64,000 bases of DNA from Nocardia ignorata NBRC 108230. Its GTDB lineage: Bacteria > Actinomycetota > Actinomycetes > Mycobacteriales > Mycobacteriaceae. The translations under genes and the position numbers were made by a program. Below are positions 17,264 to 25,803 of the stretch, in pieces (positions within the stretch are counted from its first letter, which is position 1; every line of letters starts with the position of its first letter). The DNA lies in the NCBI RefSeq assembly GCF_001612905.1, contig NZ_BDBI01000032.1, positions 1 through 64,000 on the forward strand. The letters run 5' to 3'. The notes beneath the pieces were generated by a model that was not told where the DNA came from, ran no database searches, and saw nothing but the letters and a program-made list of their open reading frames with translations.

Positions 17264-18339
17264 GATTCGCCCTCAGTACCGAGCAGCTCGACTTCGCCGC
17301 GGAGCTGCGCAAGATCCTGGATGCGGGGCAGGTGCCTGCCGCCGTGCGCGCCTGGTCCGAGAGCGACACCGCCCGTGGCCGCGCGATCCTGCGGCAGGTG
17401 GCGGACATGGGCGTGTTCGGCTTGATCGTGGATGAGGAACACGGCGGCGCCGATGCGACCGCGGTCGATCTCGTCGTGGCCCTGGTCGAGCTGGGTCGCG
17501 CGGCCGTGCCCGGTCCGGTGATCGAATCGGCCGCCGTGATTCCGGCGCTGCTGCGACAGCTCCCTGATGCGGCCGAGCGTTGGTTGCCGACCGTGGCGAG
17601 TGGTGAACTGCTCGGCACCATCGCCTTCGAGCACGGCGGCCGCACTGTCGCGCTCGACGCGGATACCGCCGACCTCGTGTTGGTCGCCGGTAGTGCACAC
17701 GTCTCCACAGGTCGACCCGCACGTCCCGACGAGGCGCCTACGCAGGCCGCCGCAGCTGAGCGCTCCGGCGAACACGGCGCGCGCCGGTTCGAGAGTGCGG
17801 CGGCGATCGCGTCGATCGATCCCGCCCGCAAGCTGTTCGCAGCGTTGCGCGACGAGGTGCTGGCGGAGGCGGCAGAGGACGCCGTCGACTTCGCCTTCGA
17901 CCTGGGTGTGCTGGCCTGCGCCGCGCAACTGCTCGGTGCAGGCCGGGCCATCCTCGATCAGACCACCGCTTATGCCAAGCAGCGCAAGCAGTTCGGTCGC
18001 TTCATCGGCGAATTCCAGGCCGTGAAGCAGCAGCTCGCGGATGTGCGGATCGCGCTGGATCTGGCGGAGCCGCTGCTGTACCGTGCCGCGCTCACCCTCG
18101 ACTCCACCGACCGCGCCCGCGATGTCTCGGCAGCGCTGGTGGCCTGCGGCGATGCCGCCCACCGCGCGTCGCGGGCGGGTCTGCAGGTGCACGGCGCCAT
18201 CGGCTACACCGCCGAATGCGACCTGTCACTGTGGCTCACCCGGGTAGCCGCTCTGCGCACCGCATGGGGGACCGCCGACTTCCACCGCGCGCGGATCGCC
18301 ACCGCCCTTCGCACCGAGGAATCCCATGTCATCGAATGA
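17260..18339 (+). CDS. fadE32: FadE32, acyl-CoA dehydrogenase
   Basis: A 359-residue acyl-CoA dehydrogenase-like protein of the shorter, divergent type that pairs with a full-length partner. Family signs are ADMGVFGLIVDEEHGG, RKQFGRFIGEFQAVKQQLAD and the late LQVHGAIGYTAECD. It corresponds by order to Rv3563. FadE32 is reported to act on a late ring-opened CoA intermediate (MOODA-CoA). Strong AGGAGG ribosome site. It overlaps fadE33 by 14 bases. Confidence 0.88.
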   Translation: MRFALSTEQLDFAAELRKILDAGQVPAAVRAWSESDTARGRAILRQVADMGVFGLIVDEEHGGADATAVDLVVALVELGRAAVPGPVIESAAVIPALLRQLPDAAERWLPTVASGELLGTIAFEHGGRTVALDADTADLVLVAGSAHVSTGRPARPDEAPTQAAAAERSGEHGARRFESAAAIASIDPARKLFAALRDEVLAEAAEDAVDFAFDLGVLACAAQLLGAGRAILDQTTAYAKQRKQFGRFIGEFQAVKQQLADVRIALDLAEPLLYRAALTLDSTDRARDVSAALVACGDAAHRASRAGLQVHGAIGYTAECDLSLWLTRVAALRTAWGTADFHRARIATALRTEESHVIE

Positions 18340-19360
18340 ACTGCTCGAATTCCGCTCGTCGGTGCGGGCGCTGCTGGCCAAGCACGCCACTCCGGAAGCC
18401 CTTCGCGCGGCGATGGACAGCGACCTCGGGTACGACCCGAAGTTGTGGCAGCTGTTGTGCGAGCAGGTGGGGGTCGCGGCCCTCGCGGTGCCGGAGCAGT
18501 GGGGTGGGGTGGGCGCGAGTCTCGTCGAATCGCTCATGGTCGTCGGCGAATTGGGCCGGGTGCTGAGCGGCGTGCCGATGCTCGGTTCGGCCGTACTCGG
18601 TGTCCAAGCCGTCCTGCTGACCGGCGATGAGCAGGCTTGCGAGCGGCTGCTCCCCGGTCTCGCCGAAGGCTCTCGCACGGCCGCGCTGTGCTGGGCGGAT
18701 GCCCAGGGTTGGGATGACTACGGTGTTCGCGCGGAAGGCGGATCGCTCAGCGGGACAGCGCATTACGTGCTGCACGGCGCCCAGGCGGACGTCCTGCTCG
18801 TACTCACCGCCGACGGATTGTTCGAAACCTCGCCTACCGCAGCAGGTGTCACTGTGACGCCGACTCCTGGACTCGACCACACCCGCGCCCTGGCGAGCAT
18901 CACCTTCACCGAAACCCCGGCGACCAGGCTCGGCGACCCGGGCACCCGGCTGCGCGACATCGCGTGGGCGGCACTGGCCGCCGAACAGGTCGGCGCGGCA
19001 CGCCGCTGCCTCGAGATGACCGTCGAATACACCAGCGCGCGCGTGCAGTTCGGCAGGCCGATCGGCAGCTTCCAGGCACTCAAGCACCGCATGGCCGATA
19101 TGTATGTTCTCGTCGAATCGGCGGAATCGGCCGCGCTGCTGGCCGCCCAATCGCTGGCGGCGGGCAGTGATTCGGCCGCCGAGGACGTGTGGGTGGCGCG
19201 CACCTACTGCACCGAGGCGTTCAGCACGGTGGCCGCCGAGACCATCCAGTTGCACGGCGGGATCGCCATCACCTGGGAACACGACGCCCACCTGTACTTC
19301 AAGCGGGCACACGCCACCACGGAACTGTTCGGGACCGCCCGCCGTCCGATCGCCGCTTGA
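18326..19360 (+). CDS. fadE33: FadE33, acyl-CoA dehydrogenase
   Basis: A 344-residue acyl-CoA dehydrogenase-like protein with QVGVAALAVPEQWGG, RVQFGRPIGSFQALKHRMAD and LHGGIAITWEHDAHLYFKRA. By order the Rv3564 counterpart, probably forming a heteromer with FadE31. Last gene of the fadD3 operon, closed by a hairpin 14 bp downstream. Confidence 0.88.
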   Translation: MSSNELLEFRSSVRALLAKHATPEALRAAMDSDLGYDPKLWQLLCEQVGVAALAVPEQWGGVGASLVESLMVVGELGRVLSGVPMLGSAVLGVQAVLLTGDEQACERLLPGLAEGSRTAALCWADAQGWDDYGVRAEGGSLSGTAHYVLHGAQADVLLVLTADGLFETSPTAAGVTVTPTPGLDHTRALASITFTETPATRLGDPGTRLRDIAWAALAAEQVGAARRCLEMTVEYTSARVQFGRPIGSFQALKHRMADMYVLVESAESAALLAAQSLAAGSDSAAEDVWVARTYCTEAFSTVAAETIQLHGGIAITWEHDAHLYFKRAHATTELFGTARRPIAA

Positions 19361-19374
19361 TCGTGCACTCCCGC

Positions 19375-19405
19375 AACCCCAGCTCAGACACCCGGAGCTG
19401 GGGTT
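19375..19405 (+). terminator. Terminator of the fadD3-fadE33 operon
   Basis: Perfect 11-bp inverted repeat AACCCCAGCTC / GAGCTGGGGTT with a 9-base loop, followed by TCGTCC. Confidence 0.7.
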
Positions 19406-19444
19406 TCGTCCGTTGTGGCCCGTTTCACGACGCACCTGCCCGAT

Positions 19445-19475
19445 TTAGATAGTTAGCTTATGCAATAATTTTCCT
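19445..19475 (+). promoter_or_regulatory. AT-rich promoter of the MarR-MFS operon
   Basis: A sharply AT-rich stretch in GC-rich surroundings. It contains the inverted repeat TTAT-GCA-ATAA (19458-19468) and AATAAT (19464-19469) six bases before the GTG of the marR gene. This fits a -10 element of a leaderless transcript overlapped by an operator. No Shine-Dalgarno precedes the GTG. Confidence 0.5.
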
Positions 19476-19928
19476 GTGCAGCAGAACCAGCAGCCATCAG
19501 CAGACGACATCGTGGTCGACCTGTTGGTCACTGCCGGTCGGCTCACCCGGCTCGCCGGGGCGGTCAGCTCCGACGACCTGCCCCGCGCGATGCTGCGCGC
19601 CCTCGCCGTGCTCGAGGAGCACGACGGCCTGCGGGTCAGCGAATTCGCCCGCATCGATCGATGCTCACAACCGGCGGCAACGGCGCTGCTCGGTCGGCTC
19701 GTCGCCGACGGATTCGCCACCCGCACCAAGGACCCGAGGGACTCGCGGGCAGTGCGCGTCGAACTCACCCCGGCGGGCCGGACCCGCCTCACCCGCGCCA
19801 GACGCGCCTACGCGGCCGCCTTGGCGCCCGGACTCGCCGATTTCGACCTCGACCGGCTGATCCGGCTCGACACCGACATGAACGACCTGCTGACAGCCCT
19901 GCGCGCGGTTGCCCGCGGTCACCAGTGA
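19476..19928 (+). CDS. MarR-family transcriptional regulator
   Basis: A 150-residue winged-helix protein. The recognition helix region is LRVSEFARIDRCSQPAATAL, followed by LVADGFATRTKDPRDSRAVR (the wing with the conserved D-R-A-V motif) and the LTPAGR that ends the wing. GTG start. It is 17 bp upstream of an MFS transporter gene and probably controls it in response to the transported compound. Not part of the mycobacterial KstR2 cluster as I know it. Confidence 0.88.
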   Translation: MQQNQQPSADDIVVDLLVTAGRLTRLAGAVSSDDLPRAMLRALAVLEEHDGLRVSEFARIDRCSQPAATALLGRLVADGFATRTKDPRDSRAVRVELTPAGRTRLTRARRAYAAALAPGLADFDLDRLIRLDTDMNDLLTALRAVARGHQ

Positions 19929-19945
19929 AGCAACCAGGAGCGCTC

Positions 19946-21190
19946 ATGAGCATCTCTCCGTTGACTCGCGACAACGACGCCGCGGCCACCTCCACCGGCC
20001 AGCCGAAAGCCGTCTGGGCCGTCGCCTTCGCCAGCGTCATCGCGTTCATGGGCATCGGCCTCGTCGATCCCATCCTCAAACCCATCGGCGAACAGCTGAA
20101 CGCCAGCCCCTCGCAGGTCTCCCTGCTGTTCACCAGCTACATGGCCGTCACCGGCATCGCCATGCTGGTCACCGGCGTCATCTCCAGTCGCTTCGGCGCC
20201 AAGAAGACCCTGCTGTCCGGCCTGGCGATCATCATCGTGTTCGCCGCGCTGGCGGGCATGTCGAGCAGCATCGGCGAGATCATCGGCTTCCGTGCCGGGT
20301 GGGGTCTCGGCAACGCCCTGTTCATCGCGACCGCGCTGGCCACCATCGTCGGCGCGGCAACGGGTGGCGTCGCCAAGGCGATCATCCTCTACGAGGCGGC
20401 CCTCGGTATCGGCATCGCGACCGGACCACTGCTCGGTGGGGTACTCGGTGGGATCAGCTGGCGCGGGCCGTTCTTCGGCGTGTCCGTGCTGATGGCCGTC
20501 GCCTTCGTCGCGATCGTCGTGCTGCTGCCCGAACTGCCCAAGCCCGCGACCCCCACCTCGATCAGCGCGCCGTTCAAGGCGCTGCGGCACCGCGGACTGC
20601 TCACCGTCAGCATCACCGCGTTGCTCTACAACTTCGGCTTCTTCACTCTGCTCGCCTACACGCCGTTCCCCCTCGACATGGGCACCTACGCGATCGGTTT
20701 CATCTTCTTCGGGTGGGGCGTGATGCTCGCGGTGGCCTCGGTGTTCCTCGCCCCGAGACTGCAGGCGCGCTTCGGCACGCTGCCGATGATGGGGCTGTCC
20801 CTCGGCCTGTTCGCCGCCGACCTGGCGCTCATGGCGCTGTACGCCGAGCACAAGATCGTGCTGATCGTCGGGGTCGTGGTCGCCGGGCTGTTCCTCGGCG
20901 TGAACAACACCCTCATCACCGAGGCCGTGATGATCTCCGCGCCGGTCGAGCGGTCGACCGCGTCGGCGGCCTACAGCTTCGTCCGGTTCGCCGGCGGCGC
21001 GGCCGCGCCCTGGGTGGCGGGCAAGCTCGGCGAGCACAGCGTGTCCCTGCCGTTCTGGCTCGGCGCGGCGTGCACCGCCGCCGGGGTCACCGTCCTGTTC
21101 CTCGGGCGCGGCGCCCTGGCCCACATCGACGACCACGACCCCGCGCCGCACAGCATCGAGGAAGCCCAGGCGCTCACCGTCGGCGACTGA
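19946..21190 (+). CDS. MFS transporter
   Basis: A 414-residue major facilitator with about 12 transmembrane helices. The loop 2-3 motif appears as GVISSRFGAKKTLLSG (about 80-95) and a second hydrophobic bundle starts with LLTVSITALLYNFGFFTLLAY. Acts as a proton-coupled exporter or importer in the membrane. ATG preceded by CAGGAG. It is co-transcribed with the marR gene. Position between HIP genes and kshA could mean transport of a steroid or breakdown product, but generic drug export is equally possible. Confidence 0.86.
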   Translation: MSISPLTRDNDAAATSTGQPKAVWAVAFASVIAFMGIGLVDPILKPIGEQLNASPSQVSLLFTSYMAVTGIAMLVTGVISSRFGAKKTLLSGLAIIIVFAALAGMSSSIGEIIGFRAGWGLGNALFIATALATIVGAATGGVAKAIILYEAALGIGIATGPLLGGVLGGISWRGPFFGVSVLMAVAFVAIVVLLPELPKPATPTSISAPFKALRHRGLLTVSITALLYNFGFFTLLAYTPFPLDMGTYAIGFIFFGWGVMLAVASVFLAPRLQARFGTLPMMGLSLGLFAADLALMALYAEHKIVLIVGVVVAGLFLGVNNTLITEAVMISAPVERSTASAAYSFVRFAGGAAAPWVAGKLGEHSVSLPFWLGAACTAAGVTVLFLGRGALAHIDDHDPAPHSIEEAQALTVGD

Positions 21191-21192
21191 GG

Positions 21193-21525
21193 CTATTCGG
21201 GGACCTCGAGCACGCCCTCGTCGACCGCCCACTCGATCGTCTTCTGCAGCGACGGACAGGTGTCCGGCCGACCGGGCCGGGCACCGTGGGAACTCAGCTC
21301 GGCGAAGACCGGACAGCGCGTGTCGGGCCGCTCGGTCCACTGCACCGAGGTCTGGTGCGCGCTGTACTTGCGCACCAGCACCTCGGTGCCGCAGGCCTGA
21401 CACCGCAACGGCGTCAGGCCTTCGTCGAGATACCGTTGCTGGTCGAGGGCGGTCTGGGCCCGCACCGCCGCCCGGCGGGCGGGCTGATCGGCGAAATCCG
21501 GTGCCTTGGCCCAGCTGGCGGCCAT
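21193..21525 (-). CDS. Small cysteine-containing protein linked to kshA
   Basis: A 110-residue protein starting two bases after the kshA stop. Cysteines at 42 and 45 (CQAC), 71 and 90 with histidines at 57 and 80 suggest a small zinc ribbon or metal site. There is no signal peptide or membrane segment. I do not know its function. Close linkage to kshA suggests a role with the oxygenase or in KshA assembly, but that is inference. It may correspond to the unknown ORF next to kshA in mycobacteria (Rv3527), which I cannot verify here. Confidence 0.75.
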   Translation of the reverse strand: MAASWAKAPDFADQPARRAAVRAQTALDQQRYLDEGLTPLRCQACGTEVLVRKYSAHQTSVQWTERPDTRCPVFAELSSHGARPGRPDTCPSLQKTIEWAVDEGVLEVPE

Positions 21526-21526
21526 G

Positions 21527-22696
21527 TCACACGCCCGCTTCCTCGGCCTTGCGCCGCAGGTTCTCGGCGACCTCGGCCTCCCAGGCCTCGTTCGCCTTGG
21601 TCGTGTCGACCTCGAACTCGAAGCGCTGGGTCATCTTCTCGGTGACATCGGCGATGTCCACGTAGAACTGGTCGTACCAGCGCCGGAGCTGGTAGACCGG
21701 GCCGTCCTCCTCGCACAACAGCGGATTCTCGACCTTGGACTTGTGCTTCCAGATCTCCACGTCCTGCAGGAAGCCGTCACCGAAGAACGTGGTCATCGTG
21801 TTGGCCAGCTTGGTCGCGGTCTCGTCGTCGATGCCCTTGGGCTTCTCGACGGTCAGGCCCCACTGCAGCACGAACGAGTCCTGGGTGACCGGGTAGTGGC
21901 AGTTGATCAGCACGACCTTCATCTCGTACCCGCTGTAGATGTTGATCAGCGGATTGATCATGTAGGACGGACCGAAGTACGACGCCTCCGACTTGAGCAG
22001 CGTCTCACCGCCGTGCTTGGCCGCCATGCCGATATCCGGGCGGCCCTTGGTCTCCAGGAACTGGGTCGCCACATGGCCTTCGAAGACGTTCTTGAAGTAC
22101 GTCGGGAAGGCGTAGTGGATGTAGAAGAAGTGCGCCATGTCCACGACGTTGTCGATGATCTCGCGGCAATTCGCACCCTCGATCAGCAGCGAGTTCCACG
22201 TCCAGTCGGTCCAGCCGCTGTCGTGGGTTTCGCTCGGATTGCCGTCGGAGTCGGTGTACACGCCCTCGATGTGGGGGATCGTGACCTCGGGCGGCGGTTC
22301 GTTGCCCTCGTGGTCGTGCCAGACGAACAGCTGACCGTTGCGTTCCAGCGTGGTCCACTTGCGTGTGCGCGCCAGCGGCGGCACCCGGCGGCCGTAGGGG
22401 ATCGCGGTGCACTTGCCGCTCGCCCCCCAGCGCCAGTCGTGGAACGGGCAGGCGATGTCGTCGCCCTTCACCGAGCCCATGCTCAGGTCGCCGCCCATAT
22501 GCCTGCAGTAGGCGTCGAGCACACGGAGCTGGCCGGACGTATCGGCCCAGATCACGAGTTTGGTTCCGAAGATCTCGACCGCGTGCGGTTTACCGTCGCG
22601 GAACGTCTTCGCGAGACCGACGCAGTGCCAGCCGCGCGCGAACCTGGTCGGCGTGGTACCGACATCGAGTTCTCTCACCTTGGGGTTGACTGCCAT
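21527..22696 (-). CDS. kshA: KshA, 3-ketosteroid 9alpha-hydroxylase oxygenase component
   Basis: A 389-residue Rieske non-heme iron oxygenase. The [2Fe-2S] ligands are C64-H66 and C83-H86 (CRHMGGD, CPFHDW). The mononuclear iron site includes H189 and H194 in VVDMAHFFYIH. It hydroxylates C9 of androstenedione-type CoA esters or ADD, opening ring B together with KstD, using reductase KshB, which is not in this window. ATG follows AGGAGG. Divergent from hsaA with two KstR sites between. Confidence 0.95.
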   Translation of the reverse strand: MAVNPKVRELDVGTTPTRFARGWHCVGLAKTFRDGKPHAVEIFGTKLVIWADTSGQLRVLDAYCRHMGGDLSMGSVKGDDIACPFHDWRWGASGKCTAIPYGRRVPPLARTRKWTTLERNGQLFVWHDHEGNEPPPEVTIPHIEGVYTDSDGNPSETHDSGWTDWTWNSLLIEGANCREIIDNVVDMAHFFYIHYAFPTYFKNVFEGHVATQFLETKGRPDIGMAAKHGGETLLKSEASYFGPSYMINPLINIYSGYEMKVVLINCHYPVTQDSFVLQWGLTVEKPKGIDDETATKLANTMTTFFGDGFLQDVEIWKHKSKVENPLLCEEDGPVYQLRRWYDQFYVDIADVTEKMTQRFEFEVDTTKANEAWEAEVAENLRRKAEEAGV

Positions 22697-22716
22697 CCCG
22701 AACCCTCCTTCTTCAC

Positions 22717-22730
22717 TAGAACACGTTACA
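22717..22730. promoter_or_regulatory. KstR box upstream of kshA
   Basis: TAGAACACGTTACA fits the KstR consensus TNNAACNNGTTNNA completely. It is 20 bp upstream of the kshA start, consistent with repression of kshA. Confidence 0.85.
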
Positions 22731-22783
22731 AAATACGGCCGGTTCACGCTAGCTGTCCGCGTTATTCCCTTCTCGACAGGAAT

Positions 22784-22797
22784 GGGAACCTGTTCTA
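22784..22797. promoter_or_regulatory. KstR box upstream of hsaA (one mismatch)
   Basis: GGGAACCTGTTCTA fits TNNAACNNGTTNNA except for the first base. It is placed 60 bp before the hsaA ATG and so should control hsaACDB. Confidence 0.7.
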
Positions 22798-22857
22798 GTC
22801 TCAGAGACGAACGAGAACAGTTTGTCGATTCCGACAGGGCAGGAACGGGCTGGCGAA

Positions 22858-24021
22858 ATGACGCAAGAAGTGACCGAACGGGTCGAGGCGCTGCTGCCGA
22901 CGCTGCGCGAACGCGCGCAGGAGGCCGAAGACCTGCGCCGCATACCCGACGAATCCATGAAGGCACTGCAGGAGACCGGGTTCTTCCGGCTGCTGCAGCC
23001 CAAGCAGTGGGGCGGGCATGCCGCCGACCCGGTGGTCTTCTACGACTCCGTGCGCCGCATCGCCAGCGCCTGTGGGTCGACGGGCTGGGTGGCGGGCATC
23101 ATCGGCGTGCACAACTGGCACCTCGCACTGTTCGACCAGGCCGCACAGGAAGAGGTGTGGGGTGAGGACACCGACGTGCGGATCTCCTCGTCCTACGCCC
23201 CCATGGGCATGGGCCAGGCGGTCGACGGCGGGTACATCGTGCGCGGGTCGTGGGCGTGGTCCTCGGGCTCCGATCACGCGACCTGGGCAGTGCTCGGCGG
23301 ACCCGTCATCAAGAACGGCAAGCCGGTCGACTTCGGCAGCTTCCTGATTCCGCGCTCGGAGTACCGCATCGACGACGTGTGGAATGTGGTCGGCCTGCGC
23401 GGCACCGGTTCCAACACCGTTGTGGTGGAGGACGTCTTCGTGCCGACGCACCGCTTCCTCAGCTTCCGCGCGATGAGCGAGGGCCGCTCGCCGGGCCTGG
23501 CGCAGAATCCCGATCCGGTGTACAAGATGCCGTGGGGCACAATCCATCCCACCACCATCTCCACCCCGATCGTCGGCATGGGTTACGGCGCCTACGAGGC
23601 GCACGTCGAACATCAGGGCAAGCGGGTGCGCGCGGCCTACGCGGGTGAGAACGCCAAGGACGACCCGTTCGCCAAGGTGCGCGTCGCCGAGGCCGCCAGC
23701 GATATCGATGCCGCCTGGCGTCAGCTCTCGGGCAATGTGGCCGAGGAGTACGCGCTGCTGGTCGCGGGCGAGGAAGTGCCGTTCGACCTGCGTGTGCGGG
23801 CCAGGCGCGACCAGGTGCGCGCCACCGGCCGGGTGATCGCTTCGATCGACAAGCTCTTCGAATCCTCCGGCGCCACCGCGCTGGCCAACGGCACTCCGCT
23901 GCAGCGCTTCTGGCGTGACGCGCATGCCGGACGAGTACACGCGGCCAACGATCCCGAGCGCGCCTACGTCATGTACGGCACGCACGAGTTCGGGCTGCCC
24001 GTCACCGACGCCATGGTGTGA
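22858..24021 (+). CDS. hsaA: HsaA, 3-HSA flavin-dependent monooxygenase (oxygenase)
   Basis: A 387-residue FMN-dependent hydroxylase with an acyl-CoA dehydrogenase fold, WGGHAADPVVFYDSVRRIA near the N-terminus and LRGTGSNTVVVEDVFVP in the middle. It hydroxylates 3-HSA to the catechol 3,4-DHSA with FMNH2 supplied by HsaB. The ATG at 22858 gives the N-terminus expected for HsaA; an upstream in-frame TTG at 22822 is less likely. First gene of hsaA-hsaD-hsaC-hsaB. Confidence 0.94.
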   Translation: MTQEVTERVEALLPTLRERAQEAEDLRRIPDESMKALQETGFFRLLQPKQWGGHAADPVVFYDSVRRIASACGSTGWVAGIIGVHNWHLALFDQAAQEEVWGEDTDVRISSSYAPMGMGQAVDGGYIVRGSWAWSSGSDHATWAVLGGPVIKNGKPVDFGSFLIPRSEYRIDDVWNVVGLRGTGSNTVVVEDVFVPTHRFLSFRAMSEGRSPGLAQNPDPVYKMPWGTIHPTTISTPIVGMGYGAYEAHVEHQGKRVRAAYAGENAKDDPFAKVRVAEAASDIDAAWRQLSGNVAEEYALLVAGEEVPFDLRVRARRDQVRATGRVIASIDKLFESSGATALANGTPLQRFWRDAHAGRVHAANDPERAYVMYGTHEFGLPVTDAMV

Positions 24022-24025
24022 GCCG

Positions 24026-24895
24026 ATGACCCAGACCGCTGAGATCACCTACGAATCGACCTCACGCTTCGCGCAGGTCAGCCGCTCATTGAAGCTGCAT
24101 TATCACGAGGCAGGCGTCGGCAACGGCCCGACGATCGTGCTGCTGCACGGTGGCGGGCCCGGCGCTTCGGCGTGGTCGAACTTCGCCCGCAATATCCCGG
24201 TGCTGGCCGAGAACTTCCATGTGATCGCCTTGGACCAGCCGGGTTTCGGCAAGTCCGACAAGCCGGTGGATCATCCGCAGTACTTCGTGCACGCGTCCAC
24301 CGCGTTGCTGGCGCTGCTCGATCATCTCGAAATCACCGATCGTGTTCACCTGCTGGGCAATTCGCTCGGCGGCGGCACCTCGGTGCGCTTCGCGCTCGAC
24401 AACCCCACGCGCGCGGGCAAACTCGTGCTGATGGGTCCGGGCGGGCTGAGCACCAACCTGTTCGCGCCCGACCCGACCGAGGGCGTGAAGCTGCTCTCGG
24501 CGTTCAGCTACCAGCCGACCAGGGAGAACCTCGAGAAGTTCCTGCGGATCATGGTCTTCGACCAGTCGCTGATCACCGAGGAGCTCATCGACGAACGGTT
24601 CGCCCAGGCGAGCACCCCAGAATCGCTCGCGGCCATGCGCGCGATGGGCAAGTCCTTCGCGAGCGCCGACTTCGAGAAGGGCATGCTCTGGCGCGACGCC
24701 TACAGACTGCGTCAGCCGGTGCTGTTGATCTGGGGCCGTGAGGATCGGGTGAACCCACTCGACGGCGCGCTCGTAGCGACCAAGGTGATTCCCCGGGTGC
24801 AGCTGCACGTGTTCGGCGGTTGCGGCCACTGGGCGCAGCTGGAGAAGTTCGACGAGTTCAACCGGCTCACACTCGATTTCCTCGGGAGCAAGTGA
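24026..24895 (+). CDS. hsaD: HsaD, 4,9-DSHA hydrolase
   Basis: A 289-residue alpha/beta hydrolase of the meta-cleavage-product type. Catalytic residues are S113 (GNSLGG), D240 (GREDRV) and H268 (GCGHW); the oxyanion motif is HGGGPGASAWSNF. It cleaves the C-C bond of the ring-A meta-cleavage product, giving DOHNAA (HIP precursor) and 2-hydroxyhexa-2,4-dienoate. Five bases separate it from hsaA, and its TGA overlaps the hsaC ATG. Confidence 0.95.
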   Translation: MTQTAEITYESTSRFAQVSRSLKLHYHEAGVGNGPTIVLLHGGGPGASAWSNFARNIPVLAENFHVIALDQPGFGKSDKPVDHPQYFVHASTALLALLDHLEITDRVHLLGNSLGGGTSVRFALDNPTRAGKLVLMGPGGLSTNLFAPDPTEGVKLLSAFSYQPTRENLEKFLRIMVFDQSLITEELIDERFAQASTPESLAAMRAMGKSFASADFEKGMLWRDAYRLRQPVLLIWGREDRVNPLDGALVATKVIPRVQLHVFGGCGHWAQLEKFDEFNRLTLDFLGSK

Positions 24896-25800
24896 TGAGT
24901 ATTCGCGCACTCGGCTACATGCGCATCGAGGCCACCGACATGGCGGCCTGGCGCGAGTACGGCCTCAAGGTGCTCGGCATGATGGAGGGCACCGGGCTGA
25001 ACCCCGACGCCCTCTACCTGCGCATGGACGATTTCGCCGCGCGACTGGTGATCGTCCCCGGCGAGCAGGACCGGCTGCTGGTCTCGGGCTGGGAGGTCAC
25101 CGACGCGCGTGGCCTGCAGCAGTTGCGGGAGACCCTGGACAAGGCCGGGGTCGACTACACCGAGGGGACCAAGGACGAGCTGGGCGAGCGCCGCGTCGAG
25201 GGCATGATCCGGTTCCAGGACCCGTCCGGCAACACCCTCGAGGCGTTCTACGGCGCGCAGTATCTGGGTCGTCGTTTCGTGAGCCCCTACGGCCACAAGT
25301 TCGTCACCGCCGAGCAGGGCCTCGGCCACGTGGTGCTGACCTGCACCGATGATGCTGCGGCGCAGGCGTTCTACCAGGATGTGCTCGGCTTCCGCCTGCG
25401 CGATTCCATGCGGCTGCCACCGCAGATGGTCGGCCGCCCGGCCGACGGCGACCCCGCCTGGCTGCGCTTCTACGGCTGCAACCCGCGCCACCACGCGCTG
25501 GCGTTCCTGCCGTTACCGAACCCCACCGGCATCGTGCACCTGATGGTCGAGGTGGAGAACTCCGACGACGTCGGCCTCTGCCTGGACCGTGCCCTGCGCA
25601 AGAAGGTGAAGATGTCGGCCACCCTCGGCAGGCACATCAACGACAAGATGCTGTCGTTCTACATGAAGACGCCGGGCGGATTCGACATCGAATTCGGTTG
25701 TGAGGGACTGGAAGTCGACGACGACAACTGGACGGCCCGCGAATCCACCGCGGTCAGCCTCTGGGGTCACGACTTCACCGTCGGATTCAAGCAGCAATAG
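24895..25800 (+). CDS. hsaC: HsaC, 3,4-DHSA extradiol dioxygenase
   Basis: A 301-residue iron-dependent type I extradiol dioxygenase made of two vicinal-oxygen-chelate domains. Fe(II) ligands fall at H145 (GLGHVV), H215 (VHLMVE) and E266 (DIEFG). It opens ring A of 3,4-DHSA by meta cleavage, making the HsaD substrate. The ATG overlaps the hsaD stop, so translation is coupled. Confidence 0.95.
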   Translation: MSIRALGYMRIEATDMAAWREYGLKVLGMMEGTGLNPDALYLRMDDFAARLVIVPGEQDRLLVSGWEVTDARGLQQLRETLDKAGVDYTEGTKDELGERRVEGMIRFQDPSGNTLEAFYGAQYLGRRFVSPYGHKFVTAEQGLGHVVLTCTDDAAAQAFYQDVLGFRLRDSMRLPPQMVGRPADGDPAWLRFYGCNPRHHALAFLPLPNPTGIVHLMVEVENSDDVGLCLDRALRKKVKMSATLGRHINDKMLSFYMKTPGGFDIEFGCEGLEVDDDNWTARESTAVSLWGHDFTVGFKQQ

Positions 25801-25803
25801 GGA

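Noticed and set aside
22822..22857. A TTG start for hsaA twelve codons upstream
   Set aside because: The ATG at 22858 gives the N-terminus typical for HsaA.
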